Origin: Candidatus Kariarchaeota archaeon
GTDB taxonomy: Archaea > Asgardarchaeota > Heimdallarchaeia > Heimdallarchaeales > Kariarchaeaceae
Reading direction: 5' to 3'
Length of the DNA stretch: 13,138 nucleotides
Assembly (NCBI GenBank): GCA_016839545.1
Contig: JAEOUB010000236.1
Location: 1 to 13,138, forward strand
Shown here: positions 6,650-13,138 of the stretch, one piece after another
Layout: every line of letters begins with the position of its first letter
How positions within the stretch are numbered: position 1 is the first letter of the stretch
Notes under the pieces: model-generated
What the model was told of the DNA's origin: nothing
The model's database searches: none
Seen by the model: only the letters and a program-made list of their open reading frames with translations
Position numbers and translations under genes: made by a program

Positions 6650-8179
6650 CTATATTTTCTTCTCAGGTATTGATCCGATGCGTCTGATAATCATTCCCTC
6701 AAGCATCATAGGACTTTGAGTGAGGGCAGTTTGGGAAGCCAAACTCAATTTACTTTCAGAAACTGAGTAAATTGTGAATAAGGGATCCCCTTGGTGAAGA
6801 TAATCTCCTTGTCTGGCATGGAGGACGATCCCTGATTCTTTGTCCTTAGGACATCCAGCCGCTTTTGCAATGTTATTCACGCTTTTGTTGTCGATACCCA
6901 CTACGTATCCATCTTTTGGAGCTGTCAGTGTTTGCTGATATGTACCTACCTGAACATCTGCAGATGTGATCTTGGGATCTCCACCTTGATGTTCAATAAT
7001 ATCCTTGAATTTCGCCAGTGCTTTTCCACTCTTGAGTATGTCCATTGCAACATCGGCACCACTACCTCCAGCTGCAAGTCCCCCCATTTCAAGAAGAATT
7101 CCAGCAAGATCAACAGATTTCTCAATCACAGAATTGGGGCCACCACCTTCGAGGACTTCTAGAGCCTCCTTTGCTTCAAGTGCAGGTCCTATCGAATAAC
7201 CCAAAGGCTGTTCACCAAGTGTTAATGCAGCCTCGACGCGGATCCCGACACCTCGACAGAGGCCTATCAAAGTGTGAGCAAAATTGATTGCCTTGTTTCG
7301 ATCTGGCATCTTTGATCCTTGACCAGTAGGAATATCAAACACGAGATTATTGATACCCATGGCAATCTTTGTGCTCACAATACTGGCTAGCATCTGATCT
7401 TGAGGATCAATTCCCAAATGTCGCTTAACATCAATTACGATATCATCTAGTGGAGATAGTTGGAGTGGTGCATTCCATACAATCATTCCTCTTGATTTTG
7501 GTGCAATCTCTGTGATTTCTTCCGGTTGGAACTCCACCTCTGCAAGCACTTCCATTGTGTCAGCCGTACCACTTGGAGAAGTGATGGCCCGAGAGGAGGT
7601 TTTGGGTATAAGCAATCCTGCAGCTGCGACTATTGGCACAATCACTGGTGTGATTTTGTTTCCAGGGATGCCTCCGATTGAATGCTTCCCAAATGTAGGC
7701 TCCTTGAAATCAAATTGAGTACCTGCCTCAGCCATAGCTTTAGACATCTCTTCCATCTCGAAAGAAGTATATCCACGGAATTGGCTAACCAGTGCGAAAG
7801 ACGCGACCTCTGTGCTTGTATATCTTCTTTTTGAGATATCATTTACAATAGTTGAGATTTCATTTTGCGTCCAGGGTGTAACATCTTCAAATTTTCTTTT
7901 GACAAAATCATAAGACATCGGTGGTTTTCGAGCTAAGACTGTAATTAGGTCACCATCAACTACACCTAGCCACAGTGCATCTTTTTCTGACAACCCAATT
8001 CTGTTATCCTCAATAATTCCTTGAACGACAGCCGGACCAGCAACCATCTCACGATTCTGGTTTTTTAGACTGACAATCTCGTCATGCCGTAATTGAAGGC
8101 GACTGGCTGTGTTCTTAGAAATCATGACTGTGGGGTCACTTGAACGAATATCCAGTATCTTACACTCTATAGTAATCAT
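6650..8179 (-). CDS. deoA: AMP phosphorylase (archaeal thymidine-phosphorylase family)
   Basis: A 509-residue protein of the nucleoside phosphorylase II family in its archaeal AMP phosphorylase form. That enzyme splits AMP and other NMPs with phosphate to give ribose-1,5-bisphosphate and a free base, feeding R15P isomerase and type III RuBisCO. An N-terminal archaeal extension of about 84 residues precedes the common core. KHSIGGIPGNK at 165-175 and KTSSRAITSPSGTADTME at 193-210 match the AMP phosphorylase versions of the phosphate and substrate loops rather than bacterial thymidine phosphorylase. AAGGSGADVAMDILKSGKAL and the terminal VLHARQGDYLHQGDPLF-type segment are also typical. AAGG seven bases before the ATG is a weak ribosome binding site. 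RuBisCO and R15P isomerase are not in the window. It sits between degV (62-base gap) and the larA homologue (34-base gap). Confidence 0.92.
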   Translation of the reverse strand: MITIECKILDIRSSDPTVMISKNTASRLQLRHDEIVSLKNQNREMVAGPAVVQGIIEDNRIGLSEKDALWLGVVDGDLITVLARKPPMSYDFVKRKFEDVTPWTQNEISTIVNDISKRRYTSTEVASFALVSQFRGYTSFEMEEMSKAMAEAGTQFDFKEPTFGKHSIGGIPGNKITPVIVPIVAAAGLLIPKTSSRAITSPSGTADTMEVLAEVEFQPEEITEIAPKSRGMIVWNAPLQLSPLDDIVIDVKRHLGIDPQDQMLASIVSTKIAMGINNLVFDIPTGQGSKMPDRNKAINFAHTLIGLCRGVGIRVEAALTLGEQPLGYSIGPALEAKEALEVLEGGGPNSVIEKSVDLAGILLEMGGLAAGGSGADVAMDILKSGKALAKFKDIIEHQGGDPKITSADVQVGTYQQTLTAPKDGYVVGIDNKSVNNIAKAAGCPKDKESGIVLHARQGDYLHQGDPLFTIYSVSESKLSLASQTALTQSPMMLEGMIIRRIGSIPEKKI

Positions 8180-8210
8180 TTTGTCGCCTTAAGATCACAA
8201 ATGTCCAAAA

Positions 8211-8217
8211 ATAAAAA
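8211..8217 (-). promoter_or_regulatory. Possible TATA box of deoA
   Basis: On the minus strand the 62-base gap between degV and deoA contains TTTTTAT, 32-38 bases before the deoA ATG at 8179. It could drive deoA separately from degV. The match is to general AT-richness and position only, so confidence is low. Confidence 0.28.
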
Positions 8218-8241
8218 GCTATGCGTTTAATAGTGGCGATT

Positions 8242-9087
8242 TCAATAAACCATCAGTAAAAGACCGCCAGGTCCTGCATGAACAGCAACCACGATACCAA
8301 TTTCCATTATGAAACCCTTAGCCTTGGGAAATTCTGCAAGGAGTTTTGCTTCCATGGTTTTAGCCTGATCGCCAACCCGGGTATGAGCAATAATGTAGTT
8401 GAAAGAATCACTCGGTTCTCGGCCTTTTGTCGCAATCTCATAAACTTTAGAAACGGCCTTATCGAAACCCCTTGCTTTAGAGAAAGCGGCCAACTCGGAT
8501 TGATGTAATCGAAGGATAGGTTTGATCTTAAGCAATGAACCGAGGAAAAAGTTGATTTTTGAGATACGACCTCCTTTTACCAGATTTTCTAGAGTAGCCA
8601 GTGTAAGGTAAGAAGTTAAACCATTGCTAAATTCGTCCAATTCAGTAATTATTGTGTCAATATCTTTCTTCGAATCTATCAACTCTCTTGCTTTTATCAG
8701 TACAGCAGTCAGGTTTGCAGACACTCCTCTCGAATCAATAATCCTGATATCGATTTCATCGATCATTCCCTTTGCCACATTCGCCGAGTTAATTGTTCCA
8801 GACAATGTGCTCGCAACATGTATTGAGAGGATGTGCGTATATCCTTGACTTTTCAATTGTTCATAGACTTCCAGAAGATCATGTGCTCTTGGTTGACTTG
8901 TTTTCGGCCAGGTGGCAGCTGTAGCATGTTCCATCATAGTGTAAAACTCGTCAATTTCAAGATCACCAAGAACATAGACATCAGTGCCGATTGTGACAAA
9001 TGCGTTGACCATGTGAATGTCATATTTCTTCAGAAATTCTGCAGACATGTCTGCGGCGGTATCAGAAACAATTGCAATTTTGCTCAC
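8242..9087 (-). CDS. DegV family fatty-acid-binding protein
   Basis: A 281-residue DegV/FakB-type protein. In bacteria these bind a fatty acid in the cytoplasm and present it to the kinase FakA. The family landmarks are IVSDTAADM at 6-14, KTSQPR with T63-S64-Q65-P66, the fatty-acid-binding motif STLSGT at 93-98, LENLVKGGRIS, and the terminal HAGPGGL. Length is normal (about 280). The start is GTG at 9087. An in-frame TAG lies two codons upstream, so no earlier start is possible, and no Shine-Dalgarno sequence with usual spacing is seen. It is first in the minus-strand run degV-deoA-larA and divergent from the LX cluster. DegV is mainly a bacterial family, so an archaeal copy without a visible FakA partner is of unknown role; the lipid ligand cannot be predicted. 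Confidence 0.88.
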   Translation of the reverse strand: MSKIAIVSDTAADMSAEFLKKYDIHMVNAFVTIGTDVYVLGDLEIDEFYTMMEHATAATWPKTSQPRAHDLLEVYEQLKSQGYTHILSIHVASTLSGTINSANVAKGMIDEIDIRIIDSRGVSANLTAVLIKARELIDSKKDIDTIITELDEFSNGLTSYLTLATLENLVKGGRISKINFFLGSLLKIKPILRLHQSELAAFSKARGFDKAVSKVYEIATKGREPSDSFNYIIAHTRVGDQAKTMEAKLLAEFPKAKGFIMEIGIVVAVHAGPGGLLLMVY

Positions 9088-9241
9088 AACCTAACGGGTG
9101 ATATCATAGTTTTGAATTTTGTTAGAGGAGACAAATCGAAGGGCAAATAATCATACACTTTCTCTCAGGAGTAAATATTGCTATATGATGAGATTGTTAG
9201 ATATCAATTCATTGAAAAAGAAGGAATTCATCAGACGAATT

Positions 9242-9505
9242 ATGAGCGATACAGCAAACATCTTTAGAATCAAAGGATTTTTCATCAAGGGTAAGACAAG
9301 AATCCCTCTAACCTTTGAATGTAGAGCCTACAAAGAAGAGGATGCACTTGAAAAGGCATTCTCCGAGATTGGAAGCCGACACCGTGTAAAAAGAGACAGA
9401 ATCTTCATTGAAAGAGGTAAGGGAATTGAGATTATCTCCGCTGAGGAGGCAGTTAATCCTGAATTCTCTGAAATGGATGATGCGTCATTCAAAATCTACA
9501 GGTAG
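9242..9505 (+). CDS. rplX: Large-subunit ribosomal protein LX (eL20/L18a family)
   Basis: An 87-residue archaeal ribosomal protein LX, homologous to the N-terminal half of eukaryotic eL20 (L18a). The sequence IFRIKGFFIKG, then EDALEKAFSEIGSRHRVKRDRIFIE, matches the family core: a beta strand, the E-D-A-L-E-K helix and the G-S-R/K-H-x-V-K-R signature. I chose the ATG at 9242 (MSDTANIFRIKG) because LX proteins normally start within ten residues of this strand. The frame stays open upstream to 9119, with ATGs at 9185 and 9188, but that extension has no family counterpart. It heads the LX-pfdA-ftsY cluster, a classic archaeal arrangement. The gene for prefoldin alpha starts eight bases after its stop. 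The symbol is used by archaeal convention; the name rpl18a is also found. Confidence 0.88.
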   Translation: MSDTANIFRIKGFFIKGKTRIPLTFECRAYKEEDALEKAFSEIGSRHRVKRDRIFIERGKGIEIISAEEAVNPEFSEMDDASFKIYR

Positions 9506-9513
9506 GCACATCG

Positions 9514-9927
9514 ATGAGCAATCCAGGGCAAGATGTCCAAGCAGTCTACCAGCAGTACCAATTCGCTCTGCGCCAACTTCAGATCTATGAGCAACAGGAA
9601 ATGATGTTGGTCAATCAGATTGAACAGTATTCTGGCAACTTGATAACTCTAAAGGGATTGCAAGAAAATGGTATGAAAGGAGAGTTCATTTTCCCTCTAA
9701 GTGATGTACTTCTGATAAAGGGAACATTTCCTGAAATTCAAGAAATCCTTGTCGATGTCGGTTCAGATTATTATATGCCAACTACCATGGATGATGCGGA
9801 AACCAGGTTAACGGGTAGAATTAAGCAAACACGTGAGATACTTGAAAAAATTTCAAATGACAAAGCTCAACTTCAGGCATTGTCCAGTCAATTACAAGCA
9901 CAAATCAGCAGACTGAGTCAGGGGTAA
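9514..9927 (+). CDS. pfdA: Prefoldin alpha subunit
   Basis: A 137-residue prefoldin alpha subunit (GimC alpha). Archaeal prefoldin is an alpha2-beta4 jellyfish-shaped chaperone that captures unfolded proteins and hands them to the thermosome. Residues about 5-45 and 90-135 are glutamine-rich, heptad-like coiled-coil arms. Between them lie the two beta hairpins that build the central barrel, including EFIFPLSDVLLIKGTF and DVGSDYYMPTTMDDA, which match the alpha-subunit pattern. Length is normal. The ATG at 9514 lies eight bases after the LX stop, and its own stop is four bases before ftsY, so the three genes are surely co-transcribed. The upstream AGGTAGG is a possible ribosome binding site. 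Coupling to LX and ftsY fits co-regulation of ribosome, folding and targeting functions. Confidence 0.92.
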   Translation: MSNPGQDVQAVYQQYQFALRQLQIYEQQEMMLVNQIEQYSGNLITLKGLQENGMKGEFIFPLSDVLLIKGTFPEIQEILVDVGSDYYMPTTMDDAETRLTGRIKQTREILEKISNDKAQLQALSSQLQAQISRLSQG

Positions 9928-9931
9928 TACC

Positions 9932-10843
9932 ATGTTCGACAAATTGAAGAACGGATTTTCCGGGGTGGTCAAGAAAGTCAAAGTCAAGGAACTCGGATCC
10001 AAAGAACTAGATCCCCTGGTTGTTGAACTTCAGAATCTTCTGATGGAAAATGAAGTTGCGGTAAAGACAGCAGACGCAATAGGATCTGCATTGAAATCTG
10101 CACTTCTTAGCATGGAACACGGTCGGTTCAAAAGTGCAAAACCGATGGTTGAAGAGGCGCTCCGTACTGCTGTCAGAACAATCCTCGAGCCAGCAGATAT
10201 GGAAGATATTAACCTATTCAATATGATTGATGAGGCAAAAGAAGAGCAAAGAGCATTTGTCATCTGCATTATGGGAATTAATGGTACTGGAAAAACCACC
10301 ACTATTGCCAAGTTAACCCATATATTAGTCAAAAAAGGATATACTGTTGTCCTTGCAGCATCGGATACATTCAGAGCAGGCAGCATTCAGCAGTTAGGTA
10401 AACATGCAGAGAATCTTGGTGTCAGGATGGTGGCACAGGAGTATGGGAGCGATCCCACATCCATAGCGATTGATGCAATCGATCATGCGGAGGCTAATGG
10501 AAAAGACGTGGTCATTATTGATACCGCAGGACGAATGCAAAATAATGTTAACCTTGTCCGTGAACTGGAGAAAATTGTCAAAAATACACAGCCTGACCTC
10601 AAAATCTTCGTCGGGGACTCTCTTGCAGGAAACGATGTGATCCGTCAAGTCGAGCAATTTCAGCAATCAATTGGTATCGACGGGATCATTATGACAAAAC
10701 TTGACAGTGACGTAAAGGGAGGTGCTGTGATTAGTGTCGCCCATACAGTTGGCAAACCGATACTCTTCGTAGGGATTGGCCAATCTTATGATGACTTGGT
10801 CCCATTCGATCCTGAGATGATAATCAAAGAAGTATTACCATGA
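9932..10843 (+). CDS. ftsY: FtsY, signal recognition particle receptor GTPase
   Basis: A 303-residue SRP receptor. FtsY binds the SRP54-ribosome complex at the membrane, and the paired GTPases hydrolyse GTP to release the nascent chain to the Sec translocon. The N-terminal helical bundle covers about 1-105. The NG domain then shows the P-loop GINGTGKTTT (115-124), DTFRAG (145-150), DTAGR (197-201), TKLD (255-258) and the closing GIGQSYDDLVPFD (281-293). This form distinguishes FtsY from SRP54, as does the absence of an M domain. The long acidic N-terminal extension of many FtsY proteins is missing; a short basic amphipathic start (MFDKLKNGFSGVVKKVKVK) may contact the membrane. AGGGGT six bases before the ATG is a good ribosome binding site. 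It overlaps dtdA by four bases (ATGA). Confidence 0.96.
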   Translation: MFDKLKNGFSGVVKKVKVKELGSKELDPLVVELQNLLMENEVAVKTADAIGSALKSALLSMEHGRFKSAKPMVEEALRTAVRTILEPADMEDINLFNMIDEAKEEQRAFVICIMGINGTGKTTTIAKLTHILVKKGYTVVLAASDTFRAGSIQQLGKHAENLGVRMVAQEYGSDPTSIAIDAIDHAEANGKDVVIIDTAGRMQNNVNLVRELEKIVKNTQPDLKIFVGDSLAGNDVIRQVEQFQQSIGIDGIIMTKLDSDVKGGAVISVAHTVGKPILFVGIGQSYDDLVPFDPEMIIKEVLP

Positions 10844-11703
10844 ATGCAAAAATCAATGACCGCATAGTAGTCGTGGTCTCAACGCAAGACCAAGCTGGGA
10901 TGAATATGCTCAGACACTTCATGGATACTACAGAATTCCAAACCACACCATTTCAAGCACCCGTCACCTGGCCCGAAGGTGAGTACATACTTCACAAATC
11001 AACTGAATTCACGGTTATCCAAATACCCAAATCTCAAATTTACACAGATTACTTCAAAGGATATCTCAACTGTGATCTCCTGATATTTGCATCCAAGCAT
11101 AGCTCAGCTGCCGGACAAAAAGCACTGCTGGTGCATACTACAGGTAATTGGGGGCCAGAAAGAGGGCATGGGGGAAACGATCAAGAACTGGCAATCGCTC
11201 CAGCCAGTATACTTTCCCACGCCTATGAAAAGATCAAATCCCTGTCTGATCAGCGTGAGCTTGATTATTGGACTGGAATTGAATGCACTCACCATGGCCC
11301 TACAGCCCTTGATGTTCCAATCATGTTCGTGGAAACGGGAGGAACTGAAAAGGAATGGAATGACCTAGAGGCTTGTAGGTTAATTGCAGACGTAATTCTT
11401 GAGACTATCAGAGATATTCTTGATGAGAAAATTGCAGAACGACAAGCATTTGTGGGGATTGGTGGGAATCATTATTGCAGTCGGTTTATCAAAGTTCTAG
11501 ATGAAGGAGAGCTTGGTCTGGGTCATGTTATTCCCAAACATGCGCTGGAATACCTCGATGAGAATTTGATCCAGCAAGCTCTTGATAGAACGCAAGGAGA
11601 GGATACACTGCTCCTTATAGACAAGAAAGGTGCGAAATCAGACCATAAGAAAATCACAATCGAATTTGCTGAGAACAATGGCATTCTATGGAAATACGTC
11701 TAA
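10840..11703 (+). CDS. dtdA: D-aminoacyl-tRNA deacylase, archaeal type (DTD2/GEK1 family)
   Basis: A 287-residue D-aminoacyl-tRNA deacylase of the archaeal and plant type, a zinc-linked enzyme that removes D-amino acids from mischarged tRNA. Conserved blocks are FASKHSS (83-89), HTTGNWG (99-105), THHGPT (150-155) and GIGGNHYC (206-213), all in the expected order and spacing. Length is typical (about 270-290). The start ATG overlaps the ftsY stop in an ATGA, which indicates translational coupling and membership of the LX-pfdA-ftsY-dtdA operon. A run of seven T bases about 30 bases after its stop is a plausible archaeal terminator. No truncation or odd feature is seen. Confidence 0.94.
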   Translation: MNAKINDRIVVVVSTQDQAGMNMLRHFMDTTEFQTTPFQAPVTWPEGEYILHKSTEFTVIQIPKSQIYTDYFKGYLNCDLLIFASKHSSAAGQKALLVHTTGNWGPERGHGGNDQELAIAPASILSHAYEKIKSLSDQRELDYWTGIECTHHGPTALDVPIMFVETGGTEKEWNDLEACRLIADVILETIRDILDEKIAERQAFVGIGGNHYCSRFIKVLDEGELGLGHVIPKHALEYLDENLIQQALDRTQGEDTLLLIDKKGAKSDHKKITIEFAENNGILWKYV

Positions 11704-11730
11704 AAATATCAGTCATTCAAATCTGAAAAG

Positions 11731-11741
11731 TGGTTTTTTTG
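11731..11741 (+). terminator. Oligo-T tract after dtdA
   Basis: About 30 bases past the dtdA stop the + strand has TGG followed by seven T and then GTATA. Archaeal RNA polymerase terminates on oligo-T tracts without needing a hairpin, so this is a reasonable end for the LX-pfdA-ftsY-dtdA transcript before the cyclophilin gene. No stem-loop was seen next to it. The same AT-rich segment may overlap the cyclophilin promoter. Confidence 0.42.
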
Positions 11742-11764
11742 TATAGGTCTCCTTGTCAAGAGTC

Positions 11765-12259
11765 ATGGGAAATCCCAATGTTTACTTTGACATTAGTATA
11801 GGCGGCCAAAGTGCCGGTAGAATTGAATTTGAATTGTATGCAGATGCTGTTCCAAAGACAGCTGAAAATTTCAGAGCTCTCTGTACAGGTGAGAAAGGAT
11901 TTGGATACAAAGGGAGCAAGTTTCATAGAGTTATTCCTCAATTCATGCTACAGGGTGGAGATTTTACCCGAGGAAATGGAACCGGTGGTAAGTCCATTTA
12001 CGGTGAGAAATTTCCAGATGAGAATTTCATTCACAAGCACACTGGTGAAGGTATTCTATCCATGGCAAACGCTGGTCCTAACACAAACGGATCACAATTC
12101 TTTATCTGCACCGTATCCACCCCCTGGTTAGATGGAAAACATGTCGTTTTCGGACGCGTCACCAAAGGAATGGATGTTGTGAAGGCCGTTGAGAAAGTCG
12201 GTAGTCAGTCAGGCAAGACAAATCAAGACGTCATGATTTCCGATTGTGGACAACTGTAG
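11765..12259 (+). CDS. Eukaryote-like single-domain cyclophilin (peptidyl-prolyl cis-trans isomerase)
   Basis: A 164-residue cyclophilin that catalyses cis-trans isomerisation of Xaa-Pro bonds, probably in the cytoplasm as no signal peptide is present. It aligns without gaps to human cyclophilin A as I recall that sequence, with about 122 of 164 residues identical by manual count. The active site is complete: R55 and F60 in FHRVIPQFMLQGGDFTR, Q63, A101-N102, Q111, F113, W121 and H126. W121 is the residue linked with strong cyclosporin binding. It has the GEKGFGYKGS insertion typical of eukaryotic cyclophilins and absent from short bacterial ones. A TTG at 11753 would add four residues; the ATG at 11765 fits the family. 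It ends one base from the acetyltransferase gene on the opposite strand. A eukaryotic origin by transfer, contamination or shared ancestry cannot be separated here. Confidence 0.95.
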   Translation: MGNPNVYFDISIGGQSAGRIEFELYADAVPKTAENFRALCTGEKGFGYKGSKFHRVIPQFMLQGGDFTRGNGTGGKSIYGEKFPDENFIHKHTGEGILSMANAGPNTNGSQFFICTVSTPWLDGKHVVFGRVTKGMDVVKAVEKVGSQSGKTNQDVMISDCGQL

Positions 12260-12260
12260 A

Positions 12261-12719
12261 TCAGATAATTTCCACACGATCATCTTTAACAAAAATTTCA
12301 TCAGAACGAAGTGATTTTGACATAACAATGATATCTTCTCTCTCTTGCCATCCGATTTTATCATAGAATGGTACAACTGCTGAATTATGTCGATCCACCA
12401 TCAGATGAATTTTCACGACATTAATAGATCGAAAATAATTCTCTGCGTGTTGCATCAGTTTTTGTCCATATCCCTTCCTTTGTCTCGATGGATGGACGGC
12501 GAGATGATAGATATATCCCCTTCTGCCATCAAATGTGGCGATAACAGAACCTATGATTTTTTCCACATCAGTCATCACAAAAAAGGAGGATGGGTTTACT
12601 CTGGCAAACACTCTGATTTCCTCTTCGATATCAGATAGGGTCAATCCTATCCCCGAGTCCCTCCATAATTGAATCAAGGAATGATAGTCTGTATCCCTGA
12701 ATTGACGGATGACGATCAT
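12261..12719 (-). CDS. GNAT family N-acetyltransferase
   Basis: A 152-residue Gcn5-related acetyltransferase that moves an acetyl group from acetyl-CoA to an amine. The core is visible in order: an N-terminal IRQFRDTDY segment, a beta hairpin at about 46-64 (SFFVMTDVEKIIGSVIATF), the acetyl-CoA loop VHPSRQRKGYGQKLM with the Q-R-K-G-Y-G pyrophosphate-binding motif at 80-85, and the last block with N112 and Y119 in RHNSAVVPFYDKIGW. It resembles the YpeA-like branch, but the substrate is not predictable. The ATG at 12719 is preceded by a palindromic TATA element about 19-30 bases upstream and no Shine-Dalgarno sequence, so the mRNA may be leaderless. It is divergent from the deaminase gene and convergent with the cyclophilin gene. 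Confidence 0.88.
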   Translation of the reverse strand: MIVIRQFRDTDYHSLIQLWRDSGIGLTLSDIEEEIRVFARVNPSSFFVMTDVEKIIGSVIATFDGRRGYIYHLAVHPSRQRKGYGQKLMQHAENYFRSINVVKIHLMVDRHNSAVVPFYDKIGWQEREDIIVMSKSLRSDEIFVKDDRVEII

Positions 12720-12737
12720 GGATCAATTTCATTTCTA

Positions 12738-12749
12738 GATTATATAATC
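12738..12749 (-). promoter_or_regulatory. Palindromic TATA box of the acetyltransferase gene
   Basis: GATTATATAATC is a perfect 12-base palindrome lying 19-30 bases before the acetyltransferase ATG at 12719. This is the usual distance from an archaeal TATA box to the transcription start, so transcription should begin at or next to the start codon. Because the element is symmetrical it could also act as an operator, but there is no direct evidence. Confidence 0.5.
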
Positions 12750-12811
12750 AAATTGCCCACTGTCCTCTTTTTTGACAGGTACTATACAGACCACTACCGT
12801 AGTATAACCAG

Positions 12812-12829
12812 CACAATCAATATATTGTG
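12812..12829 (+). promoter_or_regulatory. TATA box of the dCMP deaminase gene inside an inverted repeat
   Basis: The 18-base sequence has arms CACAAT and ATTGTG around CAATAT, and holds the smaller palindrome CAATATATTG. TATATT at 12821-12826 is 22-27 bases before the ATG at 12848, the right place for a TATA box of a leaderless transcript. The enclosing inverted repeat could bind a repressor that would block TBP, but that part is inference. Confidence 0.45.
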
Positions 12830-12847
12830 GCGTCTACTGTGAAGTGT

Positions 12848-13138
12848 ATGGATGACAGACCCACTTGGGACAATTATTTTGCCAATCTTGCAAAACATGT
12901 AGCCTCAAGATCCACCTGTTCAAGAAAACAGGTTGGAGCGGTGATAGTTAGAGATAAGAATATTCTAAGCACTGGCTATAATGGATCAATCAAAGGGGAG
13001 CCTCACTGTTCAGAAGTAGGATGCCTGGTTGAAAATAACCATTGTGTAAGAACTGTTCATGCGGAAGCGAATGCAATTGTACAGGCAGCCAAACATGGGA
13101 TCAATATTGAAGGTGCAGATATTTACACCACTGCCTCA
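12848..13138 (+). CDS. dCMP deaminase / ComEB-type zinc deaminase, N-terminal part (3' end outside window)
   Basis: The first 97 codons of a deoxycytidylate deaminase, which converts dCMP to dUMP for thymidylate synthesis. MDDRPTWDNYFANLAKHVAS and the SRKQVGAVIV strand are typical of the family. The catalytic zinc motif HAEANAI gives H71 and the proton-shuttling E73. Cysteines C54, C59 and C66 lie in the insert that holds a second zinc in dCMP deaminases. The reading frame runs to the window edge at YTTAS, just before the expected P-C-x-x-C zinc half-site, so the gene is cut by the window rather than broken. GTG at 12839 is an alternative start. A TATA box 22-27 bases before the ATG suggests a leaderless or near-leaderless mRNA. 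Confidence 0.9.
   Translation, partial: MDDRPTWDNYFANLAKHVASRSTCSRKQVGAVIVRDKNILSTGYNGSIKGEPHCSEVGCLVENNHCVRTVHAEANAIVQAAKHGINIEGADIYTTAS

Noticed and set aside
6932..7287. Several open frames on the + strand within 6932-7718.
   Set aside because: They are antisense to the well-supported AMP phosphorylase gene, have no recognisable domain and reflect its codon pattern.
9178..9267. A 29-codon frame from TTG at 9178 with an AGGAG before it.
   Set aside because: The product has no resemblance to a known small ribosomal protein and the frame runs into the LX coding region; probably chance.
193..9477. A 15-base identical string (ATTCTCTGAAATGGA) in cheC at 193-207 and in LX at 9463-9477.
   Set aside because: Both copies are inside coding sequence of unrelated proteins and nothing around them matches, so it is most likely chance.
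1..13138. tRNA, rRNA, CRISPR arrays, insertion sequences, integrase or toxin-antitoxin genes.
   Set aside because: I looked at all intergenic gaps and reading frames and saw no cloverleaf-like sequence, spaced repeats, transposase motifs or terminal inverted repeats.

Overview
The window is about 13.1 kb of compact, AT-leaning archaeal DNA with 15 complete and 2 partial protein genes, no RNA genes, no insertion sequences and no CRISPR array. The archaeal assignment rests on the block of ribosomal protein LX (eL20), prefoldin alpha, FtsY and archaeal D-aminoacyl-tRNA deacylase, on an archaeal-type AMP phosphorylase, and on TATA boxes sited about 22-30 bases before several start codons. A cyclophilin of strikingly eukaryotic type, and Ig-like surface-type proteins, make an Asgard-group archaeon my leading guess; the window alone does not prove it.

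Region 1 (1-2609, + strand) is a chemotaxis operon: the 3' end of cheA, then cheC and cheD, followed one base after the cheD stop by a polytopic YdjM/DUF457-type membrane hydrolase with a large extra domain. Region 2 (2595-3788, -) is a class I aminotransferase. Region 3 (3898-5428, +) has a small secreted or anchored Ig-like protein, a four-helix membrane protein, and a Trm112-like zinc protein fused to what looks like a decayed methyltransferase fold. Region 4 (5410-9087, -) reads degV, AMP phosphorylase (deoA), then a LarA-type nickel-pincer racemase homologue, a probable operon. Region 5 (9242-11703, +) is the translation and protein-targeting cluster LX - pfdA - ftsY - dtdA, with ftsY and dtdA overlapping by four bases. 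Region 6 has the cyclophilin (+), a GNAT acetyltransferase (-) and the 5' part of a dCMP deaminase (+), the last two transcribed divergently from a 128-base promoter region.

Three gene pairs meet tail to tail with overlaps of 15 and 19 bases or a single-base gap. Genes inside operons tend to carry Shine-Dalgarno-like sequences, whereas some first genes look leaderless. No gap between genes exceeds 300 bases; the longest are 9088-9241 and 12720-12847, both divergent promoter regions.

I did not find a clear new defence or mobile system. The items most worth following are the eukaryote-like cyclophilin, the Trm112/degenerate-methyltransferase fusion, the membrane hydrolase coupled to cheD, the degV-deoA-larA cluster with a palindrome before larA, and a CheD lacking the usual active-site threonine.
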